Notes: generated by a model from the letters alone, not told the origin. DNA of 40,538 nt from Alphaproteobacteria bacterium (GCA_012103295.1 WLXB01000018.1:1-40538), one strand, 5' to 3'. Positions 1 to 8,608 are shown, numbered from the stretch's first letter. Translations and numbers: made by a program.

Positions 1-11
1 CTGCCCCCTGA

Positions 12-40
12 AGATTAGCGCACCTCGGGGCCAGTCCCAA
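12..40 (-). promoter_or_regulatory. Candidate sigma-70 (HrdB-type) promoter reading off the left edge
   Basis: On the minus strand TTGGGA (40-35) is followed after exactly 17 bases by TAATCT (17-12), which fits the streptomycete TTGnnn / TAnnnT pattern. It lies past the terminator that closes the gyrA-DUF3566 unit and points out of the window. In streptomycetes a tRNA gene often follows this pair, so a stable-RNA gene beyond the edge is my guess; it cannot be seen here. Confidence 0.4.
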
Positions 41-127
41 AATCGGTTGTCCACCACCCCGGCGCCCCGGGACTCCGCCCACCTCGGCGGATACCCACGC
101 ACCGCGCCAGGCCCCCGGCAGCGCGAA

Positions 128-154
128 GGGCGGGACCGGAATCCGGTCCCGCCC
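128..154 (-). terminator. Strong hairpin terminator downstream of the DUF3566 gene
   Basis: A perfect inverted repeat with 13-base arms around one central base (arm GGGCGGGACCGGA) starts 36 bases past the stop of the DUF3566 gene. There is no U-run, as is usual for terminators of GC-rich actinobacteria. The palindrome is symmetric and could work in both directions. Confidence 0.7.
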
Positions 155-190
155 TCGGCGGTGTTCAGCGGCCCCAGCAGGGGCCACCGC

Positions 191-901
191 TCATTCGTCC
201 TCGGCGAGCGTCAGCTCGACCCCGCCGACGAAGCCGGCGGAGAGGTTGTAGATGAAGGCGCCCAGCGTGGCCAGGGCCGTCGCCAGGACCACGTCGATCA
301 CCGCGATGATCGAGGTGAACATCAGCACCCGGGGGAGCGAGAGGAACGACTGGAGGTCGAAGCCGTTGGACTCGCTCGACCCGGTCGCCTCGGCGATGGT
401 GCCGCCGACCGTGGAGAAGACGCCCATGGCGTCCATGACCATCCACAGCACCGCCGCCGCCACGATCGTGCAGATGCCGAGCGCGATGGAGAGCAGGAAG
501 CTCACCTTCATCACCGACCACGGGTCGGCCTTGGCCACCCGCAGCCGCGCCTTGCGGGTACGCGGCTGGGTGCGCGCCCCCGTTCGGGGCCGCCGCACAC
601 CCGCCTGCTCGGGCGTCGCGTACGCCTGCGGCGGGGTGTAGGGCTGCGCCGGCCCCGCGTCGGCGCCGGGGCGCTCGCCGGGCAGCGGACCCGCCTCGTA
701 CTGGTCGTACCCCTGGTACTGCCGGCCGCCGCCCTGGGTGCCCGGGTAGGGCTGGGCTCCCAGGGAATCGGGCTCGCGCGTGTCCGTCACGGTTCTCCCC
801 CCACCGGCGGAGGCGGTGCCTCCGGCCTCGGCCTGGTGCGTGGCGGAGCCACGAACGCCGTTTCCGGGTCCACTCGCTCCGGCGCCCGTGGCTCCGCTCA
901 C
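191..901 (-). CDS. DUF3566 transmembrane protein (actinobacterial gyrA-neighbour)
   Basis: This 236-residue protein has a long Gly/Pro/Tyr/Gln-rich disordered N-terminal half (about 1-115), then a compact membrane domain. Two hydrophobic segments lie at about 130-158 and 190-222, and the second contains FIYNLSAGFVGG. This is the DUF3566 architecture seen next to gyrA in actinobacteria; its function is not established. The start is GTG at 901-899, preceded by GAGGAG and only 18 bases after the gyrA stop, so the two are co-transcribed. Composition is much richer in GC than anything to the right of position 1900, and third codon positions are almost all G or C. It belongs to the foreign, Streptomyces-like end of the window. 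Confidence 0.9.
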   Translation of the reverse strand: MSGATGAGASGPGNGVRGSATHQAEAGGTASAGGGRTVTDTREPDSLGAQPYPGTQGGGRQYQGYDQYEAGPLPGERPGADAGPAQPYTPPQAYATPEQAGVRRPRTGARTQPRTRKARLRVAKADPWSVMKVSFLLSIALGICTIVAAAVLWMVMDAMGVFSTVGGTIAEATGSSESNGFDLQSFLSLPRVLMFTSIIAVIDVVLATALATLGAFIYNLSAGFVGGVELTLAEDE

Positions 902-919
902 GTTGACTCTCTCCTCGTG

Positions 920-1909
920 CTACTCCGCCGAGGGCTCGGTGCCCTCGGCCGGGGACTGGGTGTCCCCGTCCGTACCACTGGCCGCCTCGCCGTCGGCTCC
1001 GTCGGCGGGGAGGTCACCGTCGACCTCCTCGGCCTCGCGGCCGGCCTCGGCGTTGCGGGCGATGCCCACCACGGCATCGCGCTTGCCCAGGTTGATCAGC
1101 TGGACGCCCATGGTGTCACGGCCGGTCTCCCTGATCTCGTTGACGCGCGTGCGGATCACACCGCCGCCGAGCGTGATGGCGAGGATCTCGTCGGTCTCCT
1201 CGACCACCAGCGCGCCGACCAGCTCTCCGCGGTCCTCGACGATCTTCGCAGCCTTGATGCCGAGTCCGCCACGGCCCTGCACGCGGTACTCGTCGACGCC
1301 TGTGCGCTTCGCGTACCCGCCGTCCGTGGCGGTGAAGACGAAGGTACCCGGGCGGACGACGTTCATCGAGAGCAGCTCGTCGCCCTCGCGGAAGCTCATC
1401 CCCTTCACACCGGAGGTGGCGCGGCCCATCGGGCGCAGCGACTCGTCGGTCGCGGTGAAGCGGATGGACTGGGCCTTCTTGCTGATCAGCAGCAGGTCGT
1501 CATCGGCCGAGACCAGCTCGGCGCCGATCAGCTCGTCGTCCGAACCGTCCGGGGTCTCGCGGAGGTTGATCGCGATGACACCGCCGGAACGGGGCGAGTC
1601 GTAATCCTTCAAGGGCGTCTTCTTGACCAGTCCGCCCTTGGTGCCGAGCACCAGGTACGGCGCCGCGTCGTAGTCGCGGATGGCGAGGATCTGCGCGATG
1701 GACTCGTCCGGCTGGAAGGCGAGGAGGTTGGCGACGTGCTGGCCGCGGGCGTCCCGGCCGACGTCGGGCAGTTCGTACGCCTTGGCGCGGTAGACGCGGC
1801 CCTTGTTGGTGAAGAAGAGCAGCCAGTGGTGGGTGGTGGAGACGAAGAAGTGGTCGACGATGTCGTCTTCCTTGAGCTTCGTGCCCCGCACGCCCTTGCC
1901 GCCGCGCTT
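920..1909 (-). pseudogene. gyrA: DNA gyrase subunit A, C-terminal fragment (Streptomyces-like)
   Basis: The region encodes the DNA-wrapping beta-pinwheel domain of GyrA, about 330 residues, beginning at the GyrA box KRGGKG. The blade repeats are easily seen ([64 protein letters not shown]). It ends in the acidic, low-complexity tail typical of streptomycete GyrA. The stop is TAG at 922-920. The N-terminal breakage-reunion domain with the catalytic tyrosine is absent, replaced at the join by a peptidase sequence. Co-location with DUF3566 is the normal actinobacterial order, so the fragment is a true piece of an actinobacterial chromosome in the wrong company. Confidence 0.93.
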
Positions 1910-2626
1910 TGCGAGTTCCGTGTTGTAGATGATCTCCAATTCGCTTTGTTCCATCCCAACGTGTAAGGATTCGATAGCAGCGTTGACGGCAACTTCGTTC
2001 ATCGCCGCCGCGTCACGTAAGATCGCAAGTTCGTCTGGCGTTTTAACCATGCGGATTTCGCGAAAAATCGTTGTCGCCTCGATACCCTTTAGGTCGGGCA
2101 AGCCAATGTCGTTCAGCCAATTAATCACTCGGGGGTCATCACAACCCACGTTTGCTTTCTCTAGCCCTGCATCCTTTATGGCCTTCTTCAACGCATAAAG
2201 CGGATTGACTGAGTATTGCCCCTTAAAATCTTCTGCGTATTTGAGGTATTCCTCATCGGTACCGGAGAGTAACGCGTCGTTTACCGGCCACTTGATCCCT
2301 TCCTGCACCGCTTCGGGCTCTTCTACGTCTTGATCGAAGTCGCGACGATCAGAATAGATAGGGTGGGTGTAGCCGCAGACGTTGGGCACCCAGGTCAGGG
2401 ATTTGTCTTCGAACAAACGTAGAAGCCCAACTGCGGTTTCAACCAAGGCCGCAGGCGCATCTTCATTCCGCGGCAAGACGGCGTAGTTGAAAAACATGCG
2501 CCGCATGCGCATCAACGGACCCCAATAATCCGTCAGATAGTAGATATTGATCTGATTAACCGCGACCAGCCCGTCAAGACCGTGCTTATCCATAACCTCG
2601 TAGGCACGCGCTTTGTTCAGTAGCAT
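920..2626 (-). CDS. Chimeric frame: M24 peptidase N-terminus joined to GyrA C-terminal domain
   Basis: One open frame of 568 codons joins two unrelated proteins. Residues 1 to about 239 are a creatinase/Xaa-Pro peptidase N-terminal part in mid-GC codons; residues about 240-568 are the C-terminal domain of an actinobacterial DNA gyrase A in very GC-rich codons. The changeover falls at AKRGGKG (239-245), which is the GyrA box (usual form Q-K/R-R-G-G-K/R-G), and an Ala-Lys-Arg-Gly-Gly stretch is also plausible in the peptidase. A short identical stretch, AAGCGCGGCGG or slightly longer, would let an assembler cross between genomes while keeping frame. Neither half would function alone: the peptidase lacks all metal ligands and the gyrase lacks its catalytic part. 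I regard the fusion as artefactual, though a real fusion is not excluded from sequence alone. Confidence 0.75.
   Translation of the reverse strand: MLLNKARAYEVMDKHGLDGLVAVNQINIYYLTDYWGPLMRMRRMFFNYAVLPRNEDAPAALVETAVGLLRLFEDKSLTWVPNVCGYTHPIYSDRRDFDQDVEEPEAVQEGIKWPVNDALLSGTDEEYLKYAEDFKGQYSVNPLYALKKAIKDAGLEKANVGCDDPRVINWLNDIGLPDLKGIEATTIFREIRMVKTPDELAILRDAAAMNEVAVNAAIESLHVGMEQSELEIIYNTELAKRGGKGVRGTKLKEDDIVDHFFVSTTHHWLLFFTNKGRVYRAKAYELPDVGRDARGQHVANLLAFQPDESIAQILAIRDYDAAPYLVLGTKGGLVKKTPLKDYDSPRSGGVIAINLRETPDGSDDELIGAELVSADDDLLLISKKAQSIRFTATDESLRPMGRATSGVKGMSFREGDELLSMNVVRPGTFVFTATDGGYAKRTGVDEYRVQGRGGLGIKAAKIVEDRGELVGALVVEETDEILAITLGGGVIRTRVNEIRETGRDTMGVQLINLGKRDAVVGIARNAEAGREAEEVDGDLPADGADGEAASGTDGDTQSPAEGTEPSAE
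1910..2626 (-). pseudogene. M24-family metallopeptidase (Xaa-Pro peptidase/creatinase-like), 5' fragment
   Basis: Residues 1-180 form the creatinase-type N-terminal domain ([20 protein letters not shown] early, then a variable insert). From about 195 the start of the pita-bread domain appears: [19 protein letters not shown], the helix that commonly opens M24 catalytic domains. The frame then runs into gyrase sequence, so the D-D-H-E-E metal site is missing. The start is ATG at 2626, 27 bases after the stop of the alcohol dehydrogenase on the same strand, suggesting a two-gene operon. In the source genome the full protein would be expected at about 380-450 residues. Substrate (dipeptide, creatine-like amide or other) cannot be told from this part. 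Confidence 0.8.
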
Positions 2627-2653
2627 AGCTGGTCTTTCTGCAGGGGCCGTAGA

Positions 2654-3784
2654 TCAGGACTCAAAAACGATAACTTGGCGCACCGTTTCACCGGCAGCGA
2701 GACGATCAAACGCGGCGTTGATATCCTCGAGGGCGATCCGATCTGACATTAGGCGGTCAACAGGAAGCTTGCCGTTTTTGTACAAGTCGATATAGGTCGG
2801 AATGTCGCGGACAGGAACGCAACTCCCCAGATAGCTCCCCTTCAATGTTCGCTCTTCCCCAACCAACTGAACCGGCGGCAAGCTCATTCGTTTATCCGGA
2901 TGCGGCAAGCCAGCCGTGATGGTTTCACCCCCACGGGCCGTGATCGCCCACGCTAGTTCCAGCGCCGGAACCGAACCGGCCATTTCAAAGGCGTAGTCAA
3001 CGCCGCCGCCGGTGAGTTCTTTGATCGCGTCAATCGCATTCTCATCACCGGCGTTGATTGCGTCCGTTGCTCCCAGTTGCCGGGCCAGCGCCAGCTTGTC
3101 GTCACGCAGATCAACCGCAACGATTTGTTTCGCGCCAGCCAGAACGGCGCCCAACAGCGAGTTGAGGCCAACACCACCCAAGCCGATGACCGCTACCCTG
3201 GCGCCGGGCTCGACCTCGGCCGTGTTCAGCACTGCGCCAACCCCAGTGATGACAGCGCAACCGAACAGTGCAGCTTCTTCAAACGTCAAAGCCGGATCGA
3301 CCTTGACGCAGGACGTTTCACTAACGACCGCGTGGTCAGCAAAGGCCGACACGCCTAGATGGTGATGGACGTCGTCACTATCGACATGCAACCGCCGCTC
3401 ACCGGAAACCAAAGTGCCAGCAATGTTTGCCGCAGCACCGGGTTCGCACAGAGCGGGGCGGCCTTCCGCACAGGGAACGCAATGGCCACAGCTCGGCACA
3501 AACACCAGCACGACATGGTCGCCAACAGAAAAGCGAGACACACCACTTCCAACTTCTTTTACAATCCCCGCGGCCTCATGGCCGAGCGCCATTGGCGTCG
3601 GACGCGGGCGGCTACCATTAATGACAGACAGATCAGAATGGCAAAGACCCGCCGCCTTGACCTGAACGAGCAACTCACCGGGCCCAGGCGGATCCAACTC
3701 AAGGGTTTCTATTTTGAGGGGGGCGCTATCGGCGTAGGGCGTGGTCGCCCCCACTTCGCGCAACACCGCAGCTCTAATTTGCAT
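2654..3784 (-). CDS. Zinc-dependent alcohol dehydrogenase (MDR superfamily)
   Basis: This is a 376-residue medium-chain dehydrogenase. Catalytic zinc ligands are C48, H69-E70 and C176; the structural zinc loop has C99, C102, C105 and C113. The NAD(P) site is GLGGVG (201-206) followed by an acidic residue in AVDLRDD, which favours NAD. The layout resembles class III alcohol dehydrogenases and bacterial aryl- or short-alcohol dehydrogenases. I placed the start at the ATG at 3784 because GGAGGG lies just upstream; an in-frame ATG at 3796 would put that ribosome site inside the gene. It is followed by the M24 peptidase fragment and is divergent from a TRAP binding protein. The substrate alcohol is not predictable. 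Confidence 0.92.
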   Translation of the reverse strand: MQIRAAVLREVGATTPYADSAPLKIETLELDPPGPGELLVQVKAAGLCHSDLSVINGSRPRPTPMALGHEAAGIVKEVGSGVSRFSVGDHVVLVFVPSCGHCVPCAEGRPALCEPGAAANIAGTLVSGERRLHVDSDDVHHHLGVSAFADHAVVSETSCVKVDPALTFEEAALFGCAVITGVGAVLNTAEVEPGARVAVIGLGGVGLNSLLGAVLAGAKQIVAVDLRDDKLALARQLGATDAINAGDENAIDAIKELTGGGVDYAFEMAGSVPALELAWAITARGGETITAGLPHPDKRMSLPPVQLVGEERTLKGSYLGSCVPVRDIPTYIDLYKNGKLPVDRLMSDRIALEDINAAFDRLAAGETVRQVIVFES

Positions 3785-3920
3785 ACATCCCTCCATGCGA
3801 TCAGGTACTTCTGACTTTCATTTAAGGCCAGCACACCGTCTGATTGATTAAGTAGCATTGTAGACGCTCATAGCGGCATGCCAAGATCAGTGATCAACTT
3901 TCGAGCGGACGCATACCTTC

Positions 3921-4946
3921 ATGCAATCTTTCACCTGGTACATTGGCATTGCCATCCTGTTCACGATCGTTCTGATTGTCTCCATTCCAAGTGAGGGCGC
4001 AGAAGACGAATACGTTGGCACGGTGGGCGCTGCCACCTTTCCTGGCGACATAGGCGAACGCATCTGGCTCGATTACGAAAAAACCGTACTAGAACGTTCC
4101 GACAGCAAAATGCGCCTGCGCATGCTCATCCGCGGAGAAACTGGCGGAGAAGAAAGCCGGATGCCATCGCTTCTGCGCGGCCGCGTGCACGTCTCCAGCT
4201 TTAGCGACTCGGGTATGTCACGGGTGGTGCCAGAGTTCGGATTACTCGCCGCACCCTTCCTTTTTGATACCCTCGACGAAGCTCATTTCGTCGTTGATAA
4301 CTATCTAAAGAAACCTTACGCCGAACTTGCTGAGGACAAAGGGTTCATGGTTCTCAACTGGCAAGATGTTGGCTGGCTGAACATCTACGGCAACAAGCCC
4401 TTGCTAACACCTGCCGACACTGCTGGTTACCGAATGCGTTCCCTGCAGTCTTCGGCGTCAGTGCTTTTTCTTCAAGCCATCGGTGCTGACGTAATCCATA
4501 TCCAGCGGACAGAACTTGTTTCAAGTTTGCAAACCGGGTTGGTTGAAGGCGGTGAGTCGAGCTTAGTCTTGTACGCTAGCGGCGGCGAAGCAGAATATGC
4601 TGGGCACATGACCCGCACCCGCCACGCCCGACAGTTCGGTTTTAGTGTCGTCAATAGACGTTGGTTTGAGCGTTTACCGCCGCCGGACCGGGACATCATT
4701 GCAACCAGCTTCGGATCAGAGGCTGCTCAACGCGACATGGCCGCCGACCTTTTGCGCGACGAGGAAACTCGACTTTCTGAACTCGGTGCGACGGTGCATG
4801 ACTTGACAGATGATCAACGAGCGCAGTTTCTCGACCGCGCCCGTCCCAATCAGCGCATATTGGTTGATGAAATTGGCGGACGAGCACAAGAGATCATGGA
4901 CCTTATCGCTGCGGGTCGCACTGCGTTTGCCCTGCAGAATCCATAA
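3921..4946 (+). CDS. TRAP transporter solute-binding protein (DctP family), orphan copy 1
   Basis: This 341-residue exported protein has an N-terminal hydrophobic signal (about 8-26). The DctP fold is marked by the RGETGGEES segment, LAAPFLFDTLDEAHFV, QDVGWLNIYGNKPLLTP, and R173 in RMRS at the position of the carboxylate-binding arginine of TRAP binding proteins. SLQTGLVEGGESS and ILVDEIGGRAQEIMDLI follow. It would capture an organic acid in the periplasm for a DctQM permease. No permease gene adjoins it: upstream is the divergent alcohol dehydrogenase and downstream a convergent small gene 5 bases away. It is clearly paralogous to the binding proteins at 6552, 12316 and 32206. The ribosome site is weak. 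Confidence 0.9.
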   Translation: MQSFTWYIGIAILFTIVLIVSIPSEGAEDEYVGTVGAATFPGDIGERIWLDYEKTVLERSDSKMRLRMLIRGETGGEESRMPSLLRGRVHVSSFSDSGMSRVVPEFGLLAAPFLFDTLDEAHFVVDNYLKKPYAELAEDKGFMVLNWQDVGWLNIYGNKPLLTPADTAGYRMRSLQSSASVLFLQAIGADVIHIQRTELVSSLQTGLVEGGESSLVLYASGGEAEYAGHMTRTRHARQFGFSVVNRRWFERLPPPDRDIIATSFGSEAAQRDMAADLLRDEETRLSELGATVHDLTDDQRAQFLDRARPNQRILVDEIGGRAQEIMDLIAAGRTAFALQNP

Positions 4947-4951
4947 GGCTG

Positions 4952-5320
4952 CTATCCCGCCTTGTCGTCATTCGCGAATTGGTCGATTAGGGCATCGTAA
5001 TTTGAATCATCTTCCGACGGCGATTGGTCACGGGTTGCCGATATAATGCGAAACACCCGATCTAGCATCGCGGCACGCAAGGCCTCCCGTTCATCTTCAA
5101 CGGGCTCATCTGGCCTATACGCCTCTATTTCTTCGGGTGTCGCGACCTTTCCGGCTGCGGCAAGGCGTTCATGGGTGTCCACTCGATCCTTGAGGATCGA
5201 AATTTCGCCAACAAGCGCGGTTATCATAGACAGAAGCTTGTCGGAATCAGCGCTCTCGAGGAAAAAGGGACGACGCCCTTTGGCGGTCTTCTGCCGTGGT
5301 TTATGGGGGTCTGTCGCCAT
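4952..5320 (-). CDS. Small coiled-coil protein of unknown function
   Basis: This 122-residue soluble, acidic protein has a basic N-terminus (HKPRQKTAKGRRPFF). A predicted helical stretch follows at about 29-55 (LLSMITALVGEISILKDRV) with heptad-like hydrophobic spacing, then an acidic tail. No signal peptide and no catalytic motif are visible. The ATG at 5320 is preceded by a GGAG. Its stop lies 5 bases from the stop of the convergent binding protein. I do not recognise a named family; the coding case rests on the ribosome site, ordinary amino-acid composition and the fit between neighbours. Confidence 0.7.
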   Translation of the reverse strand: MATDPHKPRQKTAKGRRPFFLESADSDKLLSMITALVGEISILKDRVDTHERLAAAGKVATPEEIEAYRPDEPVEDEREALRAAMLDRVFRIISATRDQSPSEDDSNYDALIDQFANDDKAG

Positions 5321-5371
5321 TTCGTGCTCCGCTTGAGGTCCGGGTGCCGCGGTCTTTGAGTTTTCGACCGG

Positions 5372-5412
5372 TAATACTGTATTATGACTATAGGTCTGGT
5401 GACCCTGTCACC
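5372..5412 (+). promoter_or_regulatory. Two perfect dyads upstream of the methyltransferase (candidate operators)
   Basis: TAATAC-T-GTATTA (5372-5384) and GGTGAC-cct-GTCACC (5398-5412) are both perfect inverted repeats. They are 13 bases apart in the spacer between two divergent genes, and the second ends 27 bases before the methyltransferase start. Dyads of this size are typical of dimeric repressor or activator sites; the regulator is not known. Confidence 0.4.
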
Positions 5413-5439
5413 CCCAAAGACACCAAAAGGGGAGCCGTG

Positions 5440-6555
5440 ATGCGCAATAATTCAGATCACGCCATGTTCGCCGATGCGAACCACGACGAACAAAGTGCGC
5501 AGAGTTTTATTAAGACACTGCGGGTGTTCAGTATGCGCAACTTCTTCCGTGGCAACGAGACCATCTTGAACGAGAAAGTCTTGTCGAAACGAACCGATGG
5601 ATCGTGCCCGCCTCGTCGCGAAATGCGGGAAGCCCTGGAGAACGAACCACACAATAAGTGGTGGAGCTCGATGATGCGTACCACGCAGGAAATGCTCTAC
5701 GACACTGTCGGCCCGAGCATCGAACGGCAGTTGCCCGACCTCGTTGAACGCGCCAAATCTTTACGCGGCAAACTCGGTTCGTTGACGCTGGATGACTCGG
5801 TTGAAGTGCCGCCCTACTTGTCTGCGGTCGATATGCACTGCAAACCGGGCAGCTATCAGCAAGAAATGATTGCTGACGACGTTTTCGCTGGCGCAGAGTT
5901 TGATCGCACATTCCGGCTCTATTCGATGGGCGGGCTCGGCCCCAATCTCGATGACATGGGCTTTACCCTCGCCGCATGGATGCGCCAACAGTTCGGCGAT
6001 ATCGGACCAAAACGTGTTCTCGATATGGGATGCACGGTCGGCCACTCCACGCTGCCCTATTGTGACTTATTTCCCGACGCTGAGATTCACGCCATTGATG
6101 TCGCAGCGACCTGCTTGCGGTATGGGCACGCCCGCGCGGTCGCCATGGACAAAGAAGTCCACTTCTCGCAACAGAACGCAGAGCACACAAACTTTGAAGA
6201 CGGCAGCTTCGACCTTGTCGTTTCTCACGCCATTCTTCACGAAACATCACGGCGTGCCATTCGCGCGATCTTCAAAGAGTGCTACCGCCTACTTGCACCG
6301 GGCGGCCTGATGATCCACTTGGATGGCATAACGCCCGACAAACCACTTGATAAATATTATTCGGATTGGATGTCGATCAATAACAACGAGCCCTATCTCG
6401 GCACCGTCCAGGACGAGGACTTTGTTGGAATCTGCACCCAGGCTGGATTCGACGCGGACAAGGTGACATTGGGCGACGCCGAATCCCAATTCGTCGGCAA
6501 AGCATCGGACGACAAGCCAGTTTACGGATATCTGGCGATTAGCGCACAAAAGTGA
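5440..6555 (+). CDS. SAM-dependent class I methyltransferase with long N-terminal extension
   Basis: This is a 371-residue protein. A Rossmann methyltransferase domain occupies about 185-330: motif I VLDMGCTVGHS (193-203), an acidic residue in IHAIDVA, then SFDLVVSHAILHE and LLAPGGLMI. The first ~180 residues are mostly helical, match nothing I can name, and may give substrate specificity. I start it at ATG 5440, which has GGGGAG just upstream; the open frame continues further back without a ribosome site. Its TGA overlaps the GTG start of the next TRAP binding protein (GTGA), so the two are translationally coupled. The methyl acceptor is unknown; the coupling hints that it acts on the transported compound or a derivative (inference). 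Confidence 0.85.
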   Translation: MRNNSDHAMFADANHDEQSAQSFIKTLRVFSMRNFFRGNETILNEKVLSKRTDGSCPPRREMREALENEPHNKWWSSMMRTTQEMLYDTVGPSIERQLPDLVERAKSLRGKLGSLTLDDSVEVPPYLSAVDMHCKPGSYQQEMIADDVFAGAEFDRTFRLYSMGGLGPNLDDMGFTLAAWMRQQFGDIGPKRVLDMGCTVGHSTLPYCDLFPDAEIHAIDVAATCLRYGHARAVAMDKEVHFSQQNAEHTNFEDGSFDLVVSHAILHETSRRAIRAIFKECYRLLAPGGLMIHLDGITPDKPLDKYYSDWMSINNNEPYLGTVQDEDFVGICTQAGFDADKVTLGDAESQFVGKASDDKPVYGYLAISAQK

Positions 6556-7595
6556 CGGCGATAATCCGGCGAGCCCTATTCTTCCTTGGCCTAACGGCCT
6601 TCAGCTCTGTTGCGGCATTCGGCGCTGAAACCATCAACTATGTCTCGCTGGTCCCAGGTGAAGGCCAGCTACGCGATAAATTTCTTGCGACAGAGCGCCG
6701 CTTAGAAGCCGGGTGGACCGTATCTGCAGATGTGGTTCTCCTTATAGACGGGCAAGTCGGCACGGAAGAAAGCATGGCGGCCACGGTGCGCCGCGGCCGC
6801 GCGCAGATTGGGATGCTAACAACTGAAGGGACATCCTCTGTCGTCGCAGAAATGAGCCTGTTGATGGCGCCGTACTTGTTCGATTCCTTTGAAGAAGCGG
6901 ACTTTGTTCTCGACAACATTATCCTAGAAAAAGTCAAAGCCCTGTTCGCTGAGAAAGGGCTGCACTTCGTACAGTGGATTGATTCCGGTTGGTTCAATGT
7001 CTTCAGTCAGGTTCCAGCACGCTTACCCAGTGACATCGTGGACATGCGCATGCGAGCGGCGGGCGGACCTGCTGCACGGGTATTCTTGCAAGAAGTCGGC
7101 GCTGACGTTGCTCAACTGCCCTTCGCCGACCTCGTGCCAGGATTGCAAACGGGTCTGTTAGTCGGGGGCGCAACCAACACCTCTATGTATCGCACAGTCG
7201 CGCTCTATGAACTGGCTCCATACGTCACGTTAACGCGCCACGGCATCAATCCAGGAACAACGTTCGCCAATAAAGCCTGGTTTGATGCTCAACCAGAAAC
7301 TAACCAAGGTCTGGTTATGAGCGGTATTGCGAGTACAAGCGTGCTTCGCTCTGATGTGAGAGCAGAGGGGGTCGAGGCACTCATATATTCAGAATCTAAA
7401 GGGGCAACGATCATCACTTTAAGCGCCACCGAGCGCGCCGCATGGAAGAAAGCGTCAACCAACAGTCACCGCATTTTGATCGACGAAATCGGTGGTGAGA
7501 CGGCCGCGCTGTATGATCTTATTCAAGAAGGCAGGTCAGCTTTTGCCGCCGGCGTATCGGGCGCCGGCGCGACCGACAGTGACGCTTCGCGGTAA
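6552..7595 (+). CDS. TRAP transporter solute-binding protein (DctP family), orphan copy 2
   Basis: This 347-residue exported protein starts with GTG inside the stop of the methyltransferase gene. The signal peptide (hydrophobic 8-22) ends near AFGAET. DctP landmarks are GQVGTEESM, LMAPYLFDSFEEADFVLDN, R168 in MRMRAA (ligand arginine), PGLQTGLLVGG and ILIDEIGGETAALYDLI. It is more diverged from the other three copies, with an Ala/Gly-rich stretch after the ligand arginine, which suggests a different substrate. No permease genes are adjacent, so it would need to share the DctQM at 13403-15312 or one elsewhere. Its last 73 bases overlap the convergent DMT transporter gene. Confidence 0.88.
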   Translation: MTAIIRRALFFLGLTAFSSVAAFGAETINYVSLVPGEGQLRDKFLATERRLEAGWTVSADVVLLIDGQVGTEESMAATVRRGRAQIGMLTTEGTSSVVAEMSLLMAPYLFDSFEEADFVLDNIILEKVKALFAEKGLHFVQWIDSGWFNVFSQVPARLPSDIVDMRMRAAGGPAARVFLQEVGADVAQLPFADLVPGLQTGLLVGGATNTSMYRTVALYELAPYVTLTRHGINPGTTFANKAWFDAQPETNQGLVMSGIASTSVLRSDVRAEGVEALIYSESKGATIITLSATERAAWKKASTNSHRILIDEIGGETAALYDLIQEGRSAFAAGVSGAGATDSDASR

Positions 7596-8443
7596 ACCAC
7601 AAACACGCCAGCACCGGCGATCATGATCATGCCGACGACAGTCCATTGGTCAGGCAGCTCGTCGAAAAACCAATAGCCAAAAAGAACGGCCCAAATGAGG
7701 CCCGTGTACTCCAGCGGCGCCAACACAGGCGGCGAGGCATATCGAAAAGCCAAAGTTAAACAAACGTGTCCGATACCGGCGCAGACGCCGATAAAAATCA
7801 TTGCGGTCCAGGCACCGCCGGTTGGCTGAGTCCAATCCAACGGGGAGAGTGCGCCAGAAACGAAAAAGATTCCGATGAGTGGGTAATATGTAAGTGCGGC
7901 CAGACTCTCTTTTGCCCTGTTGGCTCGATTGGAAAGGATAAGCAACGCGTATCCAAACGCGACCGTGACAGCCAGCAATGCGACAGGCTGAAATACACCC
8001 GCGCCTGGACGAACGATCGTCAGCATACCAGCGAATCCGATGCCAACTGCGATCCACCGTCGTAAACCAACTTTCTCACCAAGAAGAGGCGCCGAAAGCG
8101 CCGTGATCATGAGAGGCGACACCATGACGATGGCCCCTATGTCCGCTAACTTCATACGACCAAGCGCAAAGAACCACGTGTAACTGATGATCACCATCAG
8201 CGTGGTCCGCCAAACGTGAACCCAAGGCCGGGTTGTGTGGAGCGCCCTCAGGCCGCCGTTATTCCAGAGCAGCGGAGCCAGAACCAACATCGCTGCGATG
8301 CTTCGAACAAAGTTCACTTGCTGAAGACTATAATCGGCAACGGCCCACTTCACCGCGGCATCCATGGCCGTCATTGTGAACATGGCACCGATCATCAGAC
8401 CAATACCAAAAGACCGATTCTCTGCGACTGGAGCTGGCGTCAT
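7523..8443 (-). CDS. DMT-superfamily (EamA) transporter
   Basis: This 306-residue polytopic membrane protein has about ten hydrophobic helices in two repeated EamA halves (GLMIGAMFTMTAMDAAVKW at the start of the first; VALLAVTVAFGYALLILSN opening the second). Such proteins export or import amino acids, nucleotide precursors or other small metabolites; the substrate is not readable. It faces away from the threonine dehydratase gene, so an amino-acid role is possible but speculative. The hydrophobic part ends near VFVVYREAS; the last ~18 residues are Pro/Ala-rich, fall within the overlap with the convergent binding-protein gene, and look like a run-on tail. Confidence 0.9.
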   Translation of the reverse strand: MTPAPVAENRSFGIGLMIGAMFTMTAMDAAVKWAVADYSLQQVNFVRSIAAMLVLAPLLWNNGGLRALHTTRPWVHVWRTTLMVIISYTWFFALGRMKLADIGAIVMVSPLMITALSAPLLGEKVGLRRWIAVGIGFAGMLTIVRPGAGVFQPVALLAVTVAFGYALLILSNRANRAKESLAALTYYPLIGIFFVSGALSPLDWTQPTGGAWTAMIFIGVCAGIGHVCLTLAFRYASPPVLAPLEYTGLIWAVLFGYWFFDELPDQWTVVGMIMIAGAGVFVVYREASLSVAPAPDTPAAKADLPS

Positions 8444-8608
8444 CGAAACGTCCTCGTCAAAGATGCGCCTTCTGTCCTATACGCCGATTTTAGCTACGGC
8501 AAGAGGTGCCGCACGGGCTTTGACCCGCGATTCCTCTCTGGACGGAAGATAGTGAGGCTGCTAATCAATGCTCATGATCGTCAGGAACAAAATTACGCGA
8601 ATTATATA

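Noticed and set aside
47-1966. Very long rightward open frame (639 codons) in the GC-rich end
   Set aside because: It is a shadow of gyrA and DUF3566 in GC-rich DNA; it has Arg/Gly/Ala/Asp-rich composition with no domain, while the minus-strand products are clear family members.
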